The position numbers were made by a program, and so were the translations under genes. This document shows positions 8,553 to 14,982 of a DNA stretch of 34,540 nucleotides, one piece after another. Source of the DNA: an uncultured Bacteroidales bacterium (GTDB taxonomy: Bacteria > Bacteroidota > Bacteroidia > Bacteroidales > UBA4417); the NCBI GenBank assembly GCA_903879715.1, contig CAIRMR010000073.1, positions 1 to 34,540 of the forward strand. Reading direction: 5' to 3'. The notes below the pieces were generated by a model. It ran no database searches. It worked only from the letters and a program-made list of their open reading frames with translations, and was not told the origin of the DNA. Position 1 is the stretch's first letter; each line of letters opens with the position of its first letter.

Positions 8553-9418
8553 ATGGGCAAATTAAGTAATATAAAATAATGGTGTAGGGCAATTCCTGTA
8601 AATGTAGCTCCATATTGAAGCACATCAGGCTTTTCAACAAATTTCAGTGATTCACAATACATTTCCAGTTGAGTGTAAATGACCGAACTATAAGTAATAT
8701 CACCCATAAGGGTAACTTTCTCTTCCGATGGCACAAAACCAAGTTGTTCGAGTACGAAAACTACATAATACAGCACATCCGAAGGCGCTGAATATTTGAA
8801 AGCATTCAGGTAAAGCAAACGCTGTCCCTGAATCACAGTTATTTCAAAAAATCCGGGATGAATATTTATAAATACCTGCCTGGCAAATATCTGTGAATGT
8901 TTGCGAAGTATACCTTTAACAAAAACGGCAGCAGCGCATCGTAAAAATGAACCAGGAAATATCAGGTCACAGAATTCCTGAATATAGCCAGGAATAAGTA
9001 TTGCTGTTGCCGGCCCGGAATTATAAATTGCTTCGGTCAGAATTTCTTCGCCAGGGGCAACGGTATATGCAGATGAAATAATATTCATAACATTTCCATC
9101 ACCTACAAAATCGTTGGGAGCCACAGTGACTTTTTGTGAAGCTACAGCAATATCGACCTGTTTATAAGAAAGAAAAGTCAGATCAACTTTTTTCAGCTTT
9201 TCAAAATAATCATTCCCGTTTATGGGCCAGCCACCTATTTCATCATTCTTAACGCCGGTATGAATCAACGTATAGGAAGCTATTTTTAAAACTTTCCGAG
9301 TAACGGAGTGAGTGATTAAAAACGAGAATCCATCCTGGCAGAGCAGAACGGAAAGCCTGTAATTAAATCCCTGAGTAGCGTCAAACTGAGGATCAACCTG
9401 ATTAAGAATACATTCCAA
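8543..9418 (-). CDS. DUF3822 family protein
   Basis: The 291-residue protein resembles DUF3822, a family I know mainly from Bacteroidota. The N-terminal pattern (VDPQFDATQGFNYRLSVLL followed by DGFSFLI) and the later GDITYSSVIY resemble family members. From memory, a Bacteroides structure of this family showed an actin-like ATPase fold of unknown role; I cannot verify catalytic residues here. It overlaps rsmD by 10 nt and starts 17 nt after the upstream gene, so it is probably translationally coupled to both. The persistent link with rsmD suggests, but does not show, a link to ribosome maturation. There is no signal peptide or membrane helix, so it is likely cytoplasmic. Confidence 0.75.
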   Translation of the reverse strand: MECILNQVDPQFDATQGFNYRLSVLLCQDGFSFLITHSVTRKVLKIASYTLIHTGVKNDEIGGWPINGNDYFEKLKKVDLTFLSYKQVDIAVASQKVTVAPNDFVGDGNVMNIISSAYTVAPGEEILTEAIYNSGPATAILIPGYIQEFCDLIFPGSFLRCAAAVFVKGILRKHSQIFARQVFINIHPGFFEITVIQGQRLLYLNAFKYSAPSDVLYYVVFVLEQLGFVPSEEKVTLMGDITYSSVIYTQLEMYCESLKFVEKPDVLQYGATFTGIALHHYFILLNLPICE

Positions 9419-9435
9419 AGGATATATTTATTTGT

Positions 9436-10032
9436 TTATTCCCAGTTTCCGTCGGTTGTTGCTTCCGTCATGGAGCCAACTTTAAGTCCCGGGAATTTTG
9501 ATTTATCTTCCAATTCTTTAATCCTATTTACAACCAATTGTTTGTCAAGATCCTTGGTATAGATTTCCATATGCGCTGACACTTCGAAAACCGTAACTTC
9601 AACACCTCCCTTACTAATTTTTCCGGCCATGATCGAAAACAGATCTCCATTTGAAAATGGCACTTCATTAAGTTTCTCCAAAGGATAATTTTTCCCGGCA
9701 AAAATAGAATCAAAAATAGTTACGAAACCGATGGTGTCCGAAATAGTTTGAGTGAAAGTTGTATCAGCGGGATCAGGAATTATTTTTACTTCAGGTATTT
9801 TCCCGGTTTTAACAAGTGCTTTTAAGGAGTCAAAACTGGCGGTATAGTGACCGTATTGGTTTCGGAAAAGATTCTCTGCAATACGTATGTCCTTAAGTTT
9901 ATTTATGATAATATAACTACGTGATTTAAGATTGTTCTCAAATTTAACCGGCTTATTTATGCTCCTGAATATCAGTAATCCTAAAACTATGATAACGGCA
10001 GCAAGAATAATTTTAATGATATTAATATTCAT
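9436..10032 (-). CDS. Membrane-anchored conserved protein, function unknown
   Basis: From the start chosen here the product has 198 residues: a single N-terminal membrane helix (MNINIIK, then hydrophobic to about residue 24) and a soluble domain containing KDIRIAENLFRNQYGHYTAS. That segment recalls Bacteroidota proteins distantly like pilin or pseudopilin, but there is no prepilin peptidase site, so I give no function. A longer reading begins at 10131, but a TACATTTG promoter box at 10118-10125 lies inside it, so the ATG at 10032 is preferred. It is the first gene of the operon with DUF3822 and rsmD, 17 nt before the former. It probably faces the periplasm. Confidence 0.65.
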   Translation of the reverse strand: MNINIIKIILAAVIIVLGLLIFRSINKPVKFENNLKSRSYIIINKLKDIRIAENLFRNQYGHYTASFDSLKALVKTGKIPEVKIIPDPADTTFTQTISDTIGFVTIFDSIFAGKNYPLEKLNEVPFSNGDLFSIMAGKISKGGVEVTVFEVSAHMEIYTKDLDKQLVVNRIKELEDKSKFPGLKVGSMTEATTDGNWE

Positions 10033-10117
10033 TACATTTCCCGTTTTGGATATTCTTCCGAATATGATTCGCTCAAAAATCTTACCGATAAAACCAGTTG
10101 ATTTCCCTGCAAGTGTG

Positions 10118-10125
10118 CAAATGTA
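10118..10125 (-). promoter_or_regulatory. -7 box (TACATTTG) of the 9436-DUF3822-rsmD operon
   Basis: Minus-strand TACATTTGCAC matches TAnnTTTG. It would give a leader of about 80 nt to the ATG at 10032 and lies downstream of the alternative ATG at 10131, deciding the start. Confidence 0.5.
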
Positions 10126-10408
10126 TAACATTTTTCATTCTGTCCTTTGCCCGGGATCAAAATCTAAATGCCGCAATTTGCGCTGAAAGCAGCTACATAA
10201 CCCTGATTATCAACTGACCGGATCGACAAACCAGCTAAATCAGAGTATTCAAACTAGAATTCATTAGGCATCCCTGAAAATACACCTTTTCAACTTTTAG
10301 CGTTGTAAAAACCATTTAGTTATGACATTTACAAATTTTTAACAAATCAGGAAACTCAATACACACAAGATTTGGAACAGTTATTGCTATATTTATGGCT
10401 ATTGTCTG
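10126..10408. other. Intergenic stretch between divergent genes, nothing recognised
   Basis: This is AT-rich sequence between the minus-strand operon promoter and the promoter of the TPR gene. I find no gene, RNA structure or long repeat in it. In-frame ATG codons near 10395 belong to an unlikely N-terminal extension of the TPR gene. Confidence 0.5.
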
Positions 10409-10440
10409 TTTTGCATCAAATGTATTATTATGTATATTTG
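10409..10440 (+). promoter_or_regulatory. Complete Bacteroidota promoter (TTTTG-N19-TATATTTG)
   Basis: TTTTG at 10409-10413 is followed by exactly 19 nt and then TATATTTG at 10433-10440. Both elements and the spacing match the Bacteroides consensus TTTG-N19/21-TAnnTTTG. It serves the TPR gene, whose ATG at 10488 lies about 40 nt after the expected transcription start. It also rules out the longer reading that begins at 10395. Confidence 0.8.
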
Positions 10441-10487
10441 CATGTGAATCTGTAGCCCAAATTATTAACATAACACTTTTAAATCAA

Positions 10488-11462
10488 ATGAAAAAGACTC
10501 TGATCCTGGCCTTTGCCTTAACTATTCTAACCGCCTTTTCAGGAAAAACCCTGCTTGCACAAACCAAAGAAGATGCAGGCAATGCATTTAATGCTGCGCT
10601 TGAACTTTCGAAAACTGATATGGCAGGCGCTGTTACTAAAATGCAGGAAGTAATTAAAATGTGTGCTGCGGTAGGTACAGATGCTGACACGCTTAAAATG
10701 AAGTGTACTACTGTTATCCCCGTTTGGCAATATAATGTTGGGAACAATTTTCTTAAAGTAAAAAAATATGATCAGGCCATAATCGCTTTCGAAAAAAGCA
10801 ATGAATTCGCTATGGCTTATTCGGATATTAACATTAAAGAAAAATCTCAGTCTATTTTGTCAAAACTGTATGTAAACGATGGAAATAATCTGATGAAAAC
10901 TCAAAAATATGATGATGCAATAATTTATTTTGAAAAAGCACTGAAATTTGATCCGGAATACAGCAAAGCCTATTATGCTAATGCATTAGCTTACAAGAAA
11001 AAAGGTGACAATGTAAAAATGCAGGAAAATATGGATAGGGCTATTGCTTCAGCCACAAAAGAAAATGATACAGTTACAGTAAATGCTGCAAAAAATGCAG
11101 TTGCGTCAAGCCTGTACCAGGAAGGTACGGTGGCATTCAAGAAAAAAGCCTATGGAGAAGCTGCCGAGAAGTTAAATAGCTCGCTGGCTTATGATAAAAA
11201 CAACAAGGAAGTCTATTATCTGCTTGCTGTATCAAACAATAACCTGAAAAAGTATGATGAATCTGTTGTAGCTGCTGATATGGGTATTACTCTGGAAGAA
11301 CAAACCAGCATTAAATTGGCACGATTCTATTATGAAATTGCTAAGGCATATGAAGGCAAACAAGACAGCCAGAATGCATGTGCCAATTACAAAAAAGCTG
11401 CTGTCGGCACTTTCAAAGCATCTGCAGATTACCAGATGAAAACAGTACTTAAATGTCAATAA
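10488..11462 (+). CDS. Secreted tetratricopeptide-repeat protein
   Basis: The 324-residue protein starts with a signal peptide, MKKTLILAFALTILTAFSG through about residue 25 (TLLAQ). The rest is alpha-helical with TPR-like units, clearest at YDDAIIYFEKALKFDPEYSKA and in the region KKAYGEAAEKLNSSLAYDKNN; a third is near the C-terminus (ENSACANYKKA-like, read as QNACANYKKAAVG). TPRs mediate protein-protein contacts, so it is likely a periplasmic or outer-membrane-associated scaffold. The partner is unknown. It has the best promoter in the window and an intrinsic terminator right after it, so it is a single-gene unit, possibly well expressed. Start chosen from the promoter position and signal peptide. 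Confidence 0.8.
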   Translation: MKKTLILAFALTILTAFSGKTLLAQTKEDAGNAFNAALELSKTDMAGAVTKMQEVIKMCAAVGTDADTLKMKCTTVIPVWQYNVGNNFLKVKKYDQAIIAFEKSNEFAMAYSDINIKEKSQSILSKLYVNDGNNLMKTQKYDDAIIYFEKALKFDPEYSKAYYANALAYKKKGDNVKMQENMDRAIASATKENDTVTVNAAKNAVASSLYQEGTVAFKKKAYGEAAEKLNSSLAYDKNNKEVYYLLAVSNNNLKKYDESVVAADMGITLEEQTSIKLARFYYEIAKAYEGKQDSQNACANYKKAAVGTFKASADYQMKTVLKCQ

Positions 11463-11484
11463 AAATTAGGTCTACTTAATTTAG

Positions 11485-11508
11485 AAGCCGGGGTTTCCGG
11501 CTTTTTTT
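11485..11508 (+). terminator. Intrinsic terminator after the TPR gene
   Basis: AAGCCGG pairs with CCGGCTT around a GGTTT loop, followed by a run of T. It lies 23 nt after the TPR gene stop. The reverse strand has no T-run of similar length. Confidence 0.85.
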
Positions 11509-11557
11509 ATGCATGACGACCAGATTTCCAGGCATCTCTGTAAATAATCCTGAATCT

Positions 11558-12025
11558 TTATTTGGCATTCTGCCCGGATTGCCTGTCGAAATCGGGAACA
11601 TCCTCAATAAAAATATATTGTTTGTTTTCGTAATCAATCCGGCAGGTATAATGCTCCAGGCCATTGGTTATCAGGAAATATTCAGCCTGCAACAGCATAT
11701 TGTAACGGGCTGCCTGGTCAAAAGTCTTTTCGGTGATCTCTACACCCGGCGATTTACATTCGACAAGCAGGAAAGGATTTGCGTTTCTTCCGAAAACAAC
11801 CAGATCAAATCTTTTGGGCAGTTTGTTTAGTAAAAGTTGTTTCTCCACCCCAATCATTGAGATCGGGTAACGTTTCACCAGGGTGAGGTATGAAATCAGA
11901 TGCTGGCGAACCCATTCTTCAGGGGTTAGGGTTACAAATTTATGACGTACCGGGTCAAATATTTCCTGCCGGTTGTTCACCTCACGTAGTTTAAATTCAA
12001 AGGGTGGAAAGTTTAATTGCAGCAT
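11558..12025 (-). CDS. Stand-alone HsdR N-terminal-domain protein (PD-(D/E)XK nuclease-like)
   Basis: The 155-residue protein matches the HsdR N-terminal domain family, the nuclease part of type I restriction subunits, here without helicase or other parts. The nuclease-fold residues are visible as D74 in RFDLVVF and the ExK pair E89/K91 in LLVECKSP, with a following DQAARYNMLLQAEYFLITNG helix-strand. There are no hsdM or hsdS genes nearby, so this is not a restriction system. Comparable single-domain proteins are common in Bacteroidota and often sit beside holA, as here. A DNA repair or maintenance role is possible but unproven. It is divergent from the AMP nucleosidase gene with 95 nt between starts. 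Confidence 0.75.
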   Translation of the reverse strand: MLQLNFPPFEFKLREVNNRQEIFDPVRHKFVTLTPEEWVRQHLISYLTLVKRYPISMIGVEKQLLLNKLPKRFDLVVFGRNANPFLLVECKSPGVEITEKTFDQAARYNMLLQAEYFLITNGLEHYTCRIDYENKQYIFIEDVPDFDRQSGQNAK

Positions 12026-12063
12026 TTTTCATTATTTCGGAAAAATCATGACCGAAACCACTG

Positions 12064-12071
12064 CAAAGATG
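12064..12071 (-). promoter_or_regulatory. Candidate -7 box (CATCTTTG)
   Basis: Minus-strand CATCTTTGCAG matches TAnnTTTG at seven of eight positions if C is allowed for the first T, and lies about 40 nt upstream of the HsdR-N gene. Confidence 0.35.
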
Positions 12072-12082
12072 ACTAAAAAATC

Positions 12083-12090
12083 TAAATTTG
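12083..12090 (+). promoter_or_regulatory. AMP nucleosidase -7 box (TAAATTTG)
   Basis: TAAATTTGCCC matches TAnnTTTG and lies 30 nt before the ATG at 12121. A longer reading beginning at the TTG at 12088 would start inside this box, so it is rejected. Confidence 0.55.
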
Positions 12091-12120
12091 CCCGTAATAT
12101 TAATTTATCTACAAATCAGG

Positions 12121-12891
12121 ATGAGAACAAAGAAAGAAATAGTTGAAAACTGGTTACCTCGTTATACCGGAACTGAAATAGCAAGTTTCGGTGAATATAT
12201 TCTTCTGGTAAATTTCGGCGCGTACCTGGAAACATTTGCAAGGCTCAATAATGTCGAAATCCAGGGAAGAGAGCGTTCAATGCCAAGTGCAACAGCGGGA
12301 AATATTACAATGATCAGGTTTGGTATGGGTAGTGCCAATGCGGCTACAGTTATGGATCTGCTTAGCGCTATAAACCCCAAAGCTTGTTTGTTCCTGGGAA
12401 AATGCGGAGGATTAAAGCATATAAATGCCCTTGGTGACTATATTTTGCCCATTGCTGCTATAAGAGGCGAAGGAACTTCCGATGATTATTTTCCTCCGGA
12501 AATTCCGGCCTTACCGGCATTTAACCTGCAGAAAGCTATTTCTACAACCATACGTGAAATGGGTCTCGATTATTATACAGGAACTGTGTATACCACTAAC
12601 CGCAGGGTTTGGGAACACGATGATGAGTTTAAACTGTATCTGCAAAAAACCAGGGCAATGGCTATCGACCTTGAAACTGCGACTATATTTGTAGTAGGGT
12701 TTGCTAATGCTATCCCAACCGGCGCATTGCTGCTGGTTTCCGACCAACCTATGATTTCGAGTGGTGTTAAGACTGAACAAAGTGATAAAATTGTTACAGA
12801 GAATTACATGGAAAATCATGTAAAAATAGGGATTGAGTCACTCAAACAGCTTATAGAGAAACGTGTAACCGTTAAACACCTTAAATTCTAG
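12121..12891 (+). CDS. amn: AMP nucleosidase
   Basis: This enzyme hydrolyses AMP to adenine and ribose 5-phosphate, controlling the adenylate pool. The 256-residue form is the short Bacteroidota type without the long N-terminal domain of E. coli Amn. The opening (KKEIVENWLPRYTG) is characteristic. PNP/UDP-phosphorylase fold elements follow: IRFGMGSANAATVMDLL, FLGKCGGL, YTGTVYTTNRRVWEHDDEF, and AIDLETATIF, the likely substrate-binding acidic stretch, and LLLVSDQPM. The ATG at 12121 fits the family start and the promoter. holA begins 31 nt downstream, so the two are probably co-transcribed. Confusion with other nucleosidases of the fold is unlikely given the N-terminus. Confidence 0.9.
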   Translation: MRTKKEIVENWLPRYTGTEIASFGEYILLVNFGAYLETFARLNNVEIQGRERSMPSATAGNITMIRFGMGSANAATVMDLLSAINPKACLFLGKCGGLKHINALGDYILPIAAIRGEGTSDDYFPPEIPALPAFNLQKAISTTIREMGLDYYTGTVYTTNRRVWEHDDEFKLYLQKTRAMAIDLETATIFVVGFANAIPTGALLLVSDQPMISSGVKTEQSDKIVTENYMENHVKIGIESLKQLIEKRVTVKHLKF

Positions 12892-12922
12892 GTTTTCCTA
12901 AAATAGTATTTTACAAGGAACA

Positions 12923-13942
12923 ATGACAGCAACATATTACCAGTTAGTTAAGGATTTTCAGAAAAAATCGTTTGTAAATATATACCTCTTCTATGGTGAA
13001 GAGCCTTATTATATTGATGAATTATCCGATTACCTGACTGAGAATGTGTTGACTGATGTTGAAAAAGAATTTAACCAGACTATATTGTATGGCCGCGATT
13101 CCACAACAGCTACCGTTATAAATTGCAGCAAGCAATTTCCGATGGTTGGCGAAAGGCAGCTTGTTGTACTTCGGGAGGCCCAGGATATGGACCTGAAGAA
13201 AGATGAAAACCTGAGCCTTTTATTGTCGTATGCCAATCGCCCTTTGCAATCGACCACCCTTGTAATCTGCTATAAATACAAAGCGCCACCAGCCAAGCTT
13301 CTTAAAGCTTTGGCTGCATCTGATAAGGCTGTAATCCTTGAATCGAAAAGAAAATACGAAAGTGATATGCCTGCCTGGATAACAACCCAGGTAAAAAACA
13401 GTGGTTATTCTATTTCAGATAAAGCTGCACTGATGCTGGTTGAATTTCTTGGAAATAACCTTGAAAAGATAAACAACGAACTTGGTAAGCTTTATATAAA
13501 TCATCCTAAGGGAAAAGTTATTACTGAGGATGTAATTGAATTGTACATAGGAATAAGCAAAGACTATAATATTTTTGAATTTCAAAAGGCTCTTGCAAAA
13601 AAGGAAATCTTAAAAGTCAACCAAATAGCGAATCATTTTGCGCTTAATCCAGGTGAAAATTCCATTTTCAAGACTATACCCATGCTTTTCTCCTTTTACA
13701 GCAAAGTATTACTTATGCACTCTTTGCCTGACAAATCTGAAAGCGCAATAATGAGTAAAGCAAAACTCACGTCTTACAATAAGCAGGATTATTTCGACGC
13801 GTATCGCAATTATAATGCAAAAAAGGTACAGGATATTATCGGCTGGCTTCGCGAATGCAATATCCGTGCTTTAGGTATTGATAATTATTCTACTGATCAG
13901 GGGGAACTGCTGAGGGAATTGGTTTTCAAGATCACTCATTAG
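12923..13942 (+). CDS. holA: DNA polymerase III subunit delta
   Basis: HolA is the wrench subunit of the clamp loader that opens the beta clamp. The 339-residue product has the typical length. The N-terminal segment VNIYLFYGEEPYYIDEL is the degenerate nucleotide-binding region of delta, which is not an ATPase. The middle AAA+ lid motif LGNNLEKINNELGKLYIN and the region DYNIFEFQKALAKKE are family hallmarks, followed by the C-terminal collar domain (NIRALGIDNYSTDQGELLRELV). It is the second gene after amn and close to the HsdR-N gene. No anomalies. Confidence 0.92.
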   Translation: MTATYYQLVKDFQKKSFVNIYLFYGEEPYYIDELSDYLTENVLTDVEKEFNQTILYGRDSTTATVINCSKQFPMVGERQLVVLREAQDMDLKKDENLSLLLSYANRPLQSTTLVICYKYKAPPAKLLKALAASDKAVILESKRKYESDMPAWITTQVKNSGYSISDKAALMLVEFLGNNLEKINNELGKLYINHPKGKVITEDVIELYIGISKDYNIFEFQKALAKKEILKVNQIANHFALNPGENSIFKTIPMLFSFYSKVLLMHSLPDKSESAIMSKAKLTSYNKQDYFDAYRNYNAKKVQDIIGWLRECNIRALGIDNYSTDQGELLRELVFKITH

Positions 13943-13975
13943 TTGTATTAGTTAATAAGGAATCCATTGCCCCGC

Positions 13976-13991
13976 CCGACCTTCAGGTCGG
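13976..13991. repeat. Short perfect hairpin CCGACC-TTCA-GGTCGG
   Basis: A 6-bp perfect stem with a 4-nt loop, embedded in GC-rich sequence within the otherwise AT-rich gap between holA and the DUF2442 gene. Both genes end here (convergent). There is no T-run, so terminator function is doubtful. It resembles short GC-rich palindromes that recur in Bacteroidota intergenic DNA. Confidence 0.5.
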
Positions 13992-14099
13992 TGATCAAAA
14001 CAGAGAAATCGTCTATCTTTAAAGGGAAATAGCTGATAGTTTCCTGCTTTAAATATAAAAAGGTGATTACATACCGGTTTAGCAGATTCAGTAGCTGGA

Positions 14100-14366
14100 T
14101 CAGGCTGGTATAAAATTTTCAGTCCAGTAGTAAAGTTTCCGGGCTGAACAATCAAATCCATTAGGCCACACCAAACCGCCAACTTCATCAATCGCAACAT
14201 TCATAAAGTATGCTTTATTCAATAAAGTTGCAATAATTTTATTTGCCTTATTGGTTTGCAGATATTCGGAAAAATCAATACTTCTTTTTTCACCGGTGTC
14301 AAACAGGCAAGTAATTGAATACGGATTAACATCAAGTATTTGCGCTATGCGAGTGAATTCTGCCAT
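14100..14366 (-). CDS. DUF2442 family protein
   Basis: The 88-residue protein matches DUF2442: an N-terminal beta strand segment (ILDVNPYSITCLFDTGEKRSIDFSEYL) and the diagnostic C-terminal GGLVWPNGFDCSARKLY. The family binds no known ligand; it is usually found directly downstream of DUF4160, as here, with 1 nt between stop and start. Such tight two-gene units of small proteins resemble toxin-antitoxin modules. I do not know of proof for this pair, so the role is left open. The small size and absence of a signal suggest a cytoplasmic protein. Confidence 0.75.
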   Translation of the reverse strand: MAEFTRIAQILDVNPYSITCLFDTGEKRSIDFSEYLQTNKANKIIATLLNKAYFMNVAIDEVGGLVWPNGFDCSARKLYYWTENFIPA

Positions 14367-14367
14367 T

Positions 14368-14592
14368 TTACACTTTAAATTGTTTGCTTGCTTTTAAAAT
14401 CAGTTCCTGGTTATCAGTTATAAATTTGCGGGCAATCTTCATTTTTGCTTCAGGTAATTTTCCCGCCAGTAGTTTTCCTTCGAATGTAAACAGAGCTTCA
14501 TGTTTCTGATAGAATGCAGGAATGTGATCCGGTTTATGATCACTGTAATACAAGTAAAATACTACTCCCAATAACTCGCCAAACCGTGGCAT
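14368..14592 (-). CDS. DUF4160 family protein
   Basis: The 74-residue protein matches DUF4160: MPRFGELLGVVFYLYYSDHKPDHIPAFYQKHEA resembles the family pattern MPRI-F-GI-I-MY--DH-PPHFHA-Y-E-EA, and the C-terminal half has LLAGKLPEAKMKIARKFITDNQELIL. In this copy the usual HFHA is HIPA, so one conserved histidine is replaced. It is the first gene of a two-gene unit with DUF2442 and has a promoter box 15 nt upstream of the ATG. Function unknown; a toxin-antitoxin-like role is a guess from size and organisation only. Confidence 0.75.
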   Translation of the reverse strand: MPRFGELLGVVFYLYYSDHKPDHIPAFYQKHEALFTFEGKLLAGKLPEAKMKIARKFITDNQELILKASKQFKV

Positions 14593-14606
14593 ATACTGTT
14601 TCTATG

Positions 14607-14614
14607 CAAAGTTA
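14607..14614 (-). promoter_or_regulatory. -7 box (TAACTTTG) of the DUF4160-DUF2442 unit
   Basis: Minus-strand TAACTTTGCAT matches TAnnTTTG exactly and ends 15 nt before the DUF4160 start codon at 14592. Confidence 0.6.
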
Positions 14615-14696
14615 CATCAAAACAAAGCCGATTGTATAAATCACCTATTTAAGTTGTCGTGATTATTTGCCCTTTACAAAGTATTGGGGAACAAAT

Positions 14697-14818
14697 ATTT
14701 GCCACAGATTTCGCAGATTTCACAGATTGGTATTATATCAATTCAGTCAATTTTAAAATGAAAACTATCTTAGATAGTTTTAAAATCTGTTCTATTCTGT
14801 GAAATCTGTGGCAAAAAT
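14697..14818 (-). repeat. Intergenic inverted repeat, GATTACACAGATTT family, copy 2 (inverted)
   Basis: Arms at 14697-14728 and 14784-14818 are made of GCCACAGATTTC, GCAGATTTCACAGATT and their complements. Within, at 14762-14780, is the perfect hairpin AAACTATCTTAGATAGTTT. Read on the minus strand the order (arm, hairpin, AT-rich spacer, arm) is the same as in the copy at 1-104, so the two are homologous but oppositely oriented. It occupies part of the 390-nt gap between sppA and the DUF4160 gene. Confidence 0.8.
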
Positions 14819-14859
14819 ATCAAATTCAGTGGATGAACAATTACGAGTTATTGGATAAA

Positions 14860-14878
14860 AGCCTGCCTGTAGCAGGCT
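14860..14878. repeat. Short perfect hairpin AGCCTGC-CTGTA-GCAGGCT
   Basis: A 7-bp GC-rich perfect stem with a 5-nt loop, lying between the inverted repeat and the end of sppA. No T-run follows on either strand. It is a second example of a short GC-rich palindrome in AT-rich intergenic DNA. Confidence 0.5.
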
Positions 14879-14982
14879 GGCATTAAACACAAAACACAGA
14901 ATGTTAAAGGGCCATAATCTGCGCCACTTTTTCATTTTTTATTTTATGTTATGTGTTTTTCAATCCTTTTCATTCCTCCTTG

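Noticed and set aside
11558-12025. Type I restriction-modification system
   Set aside because: Only the HsdR N-terminal domain is present; no helicase, methylase or specificity gene occurs in the window.
13952-14200. 82-residue minus-strand open frame
   Set aside because: It overlaps the DUF2442 gene in another frame and runs through a palindrome; no family features.
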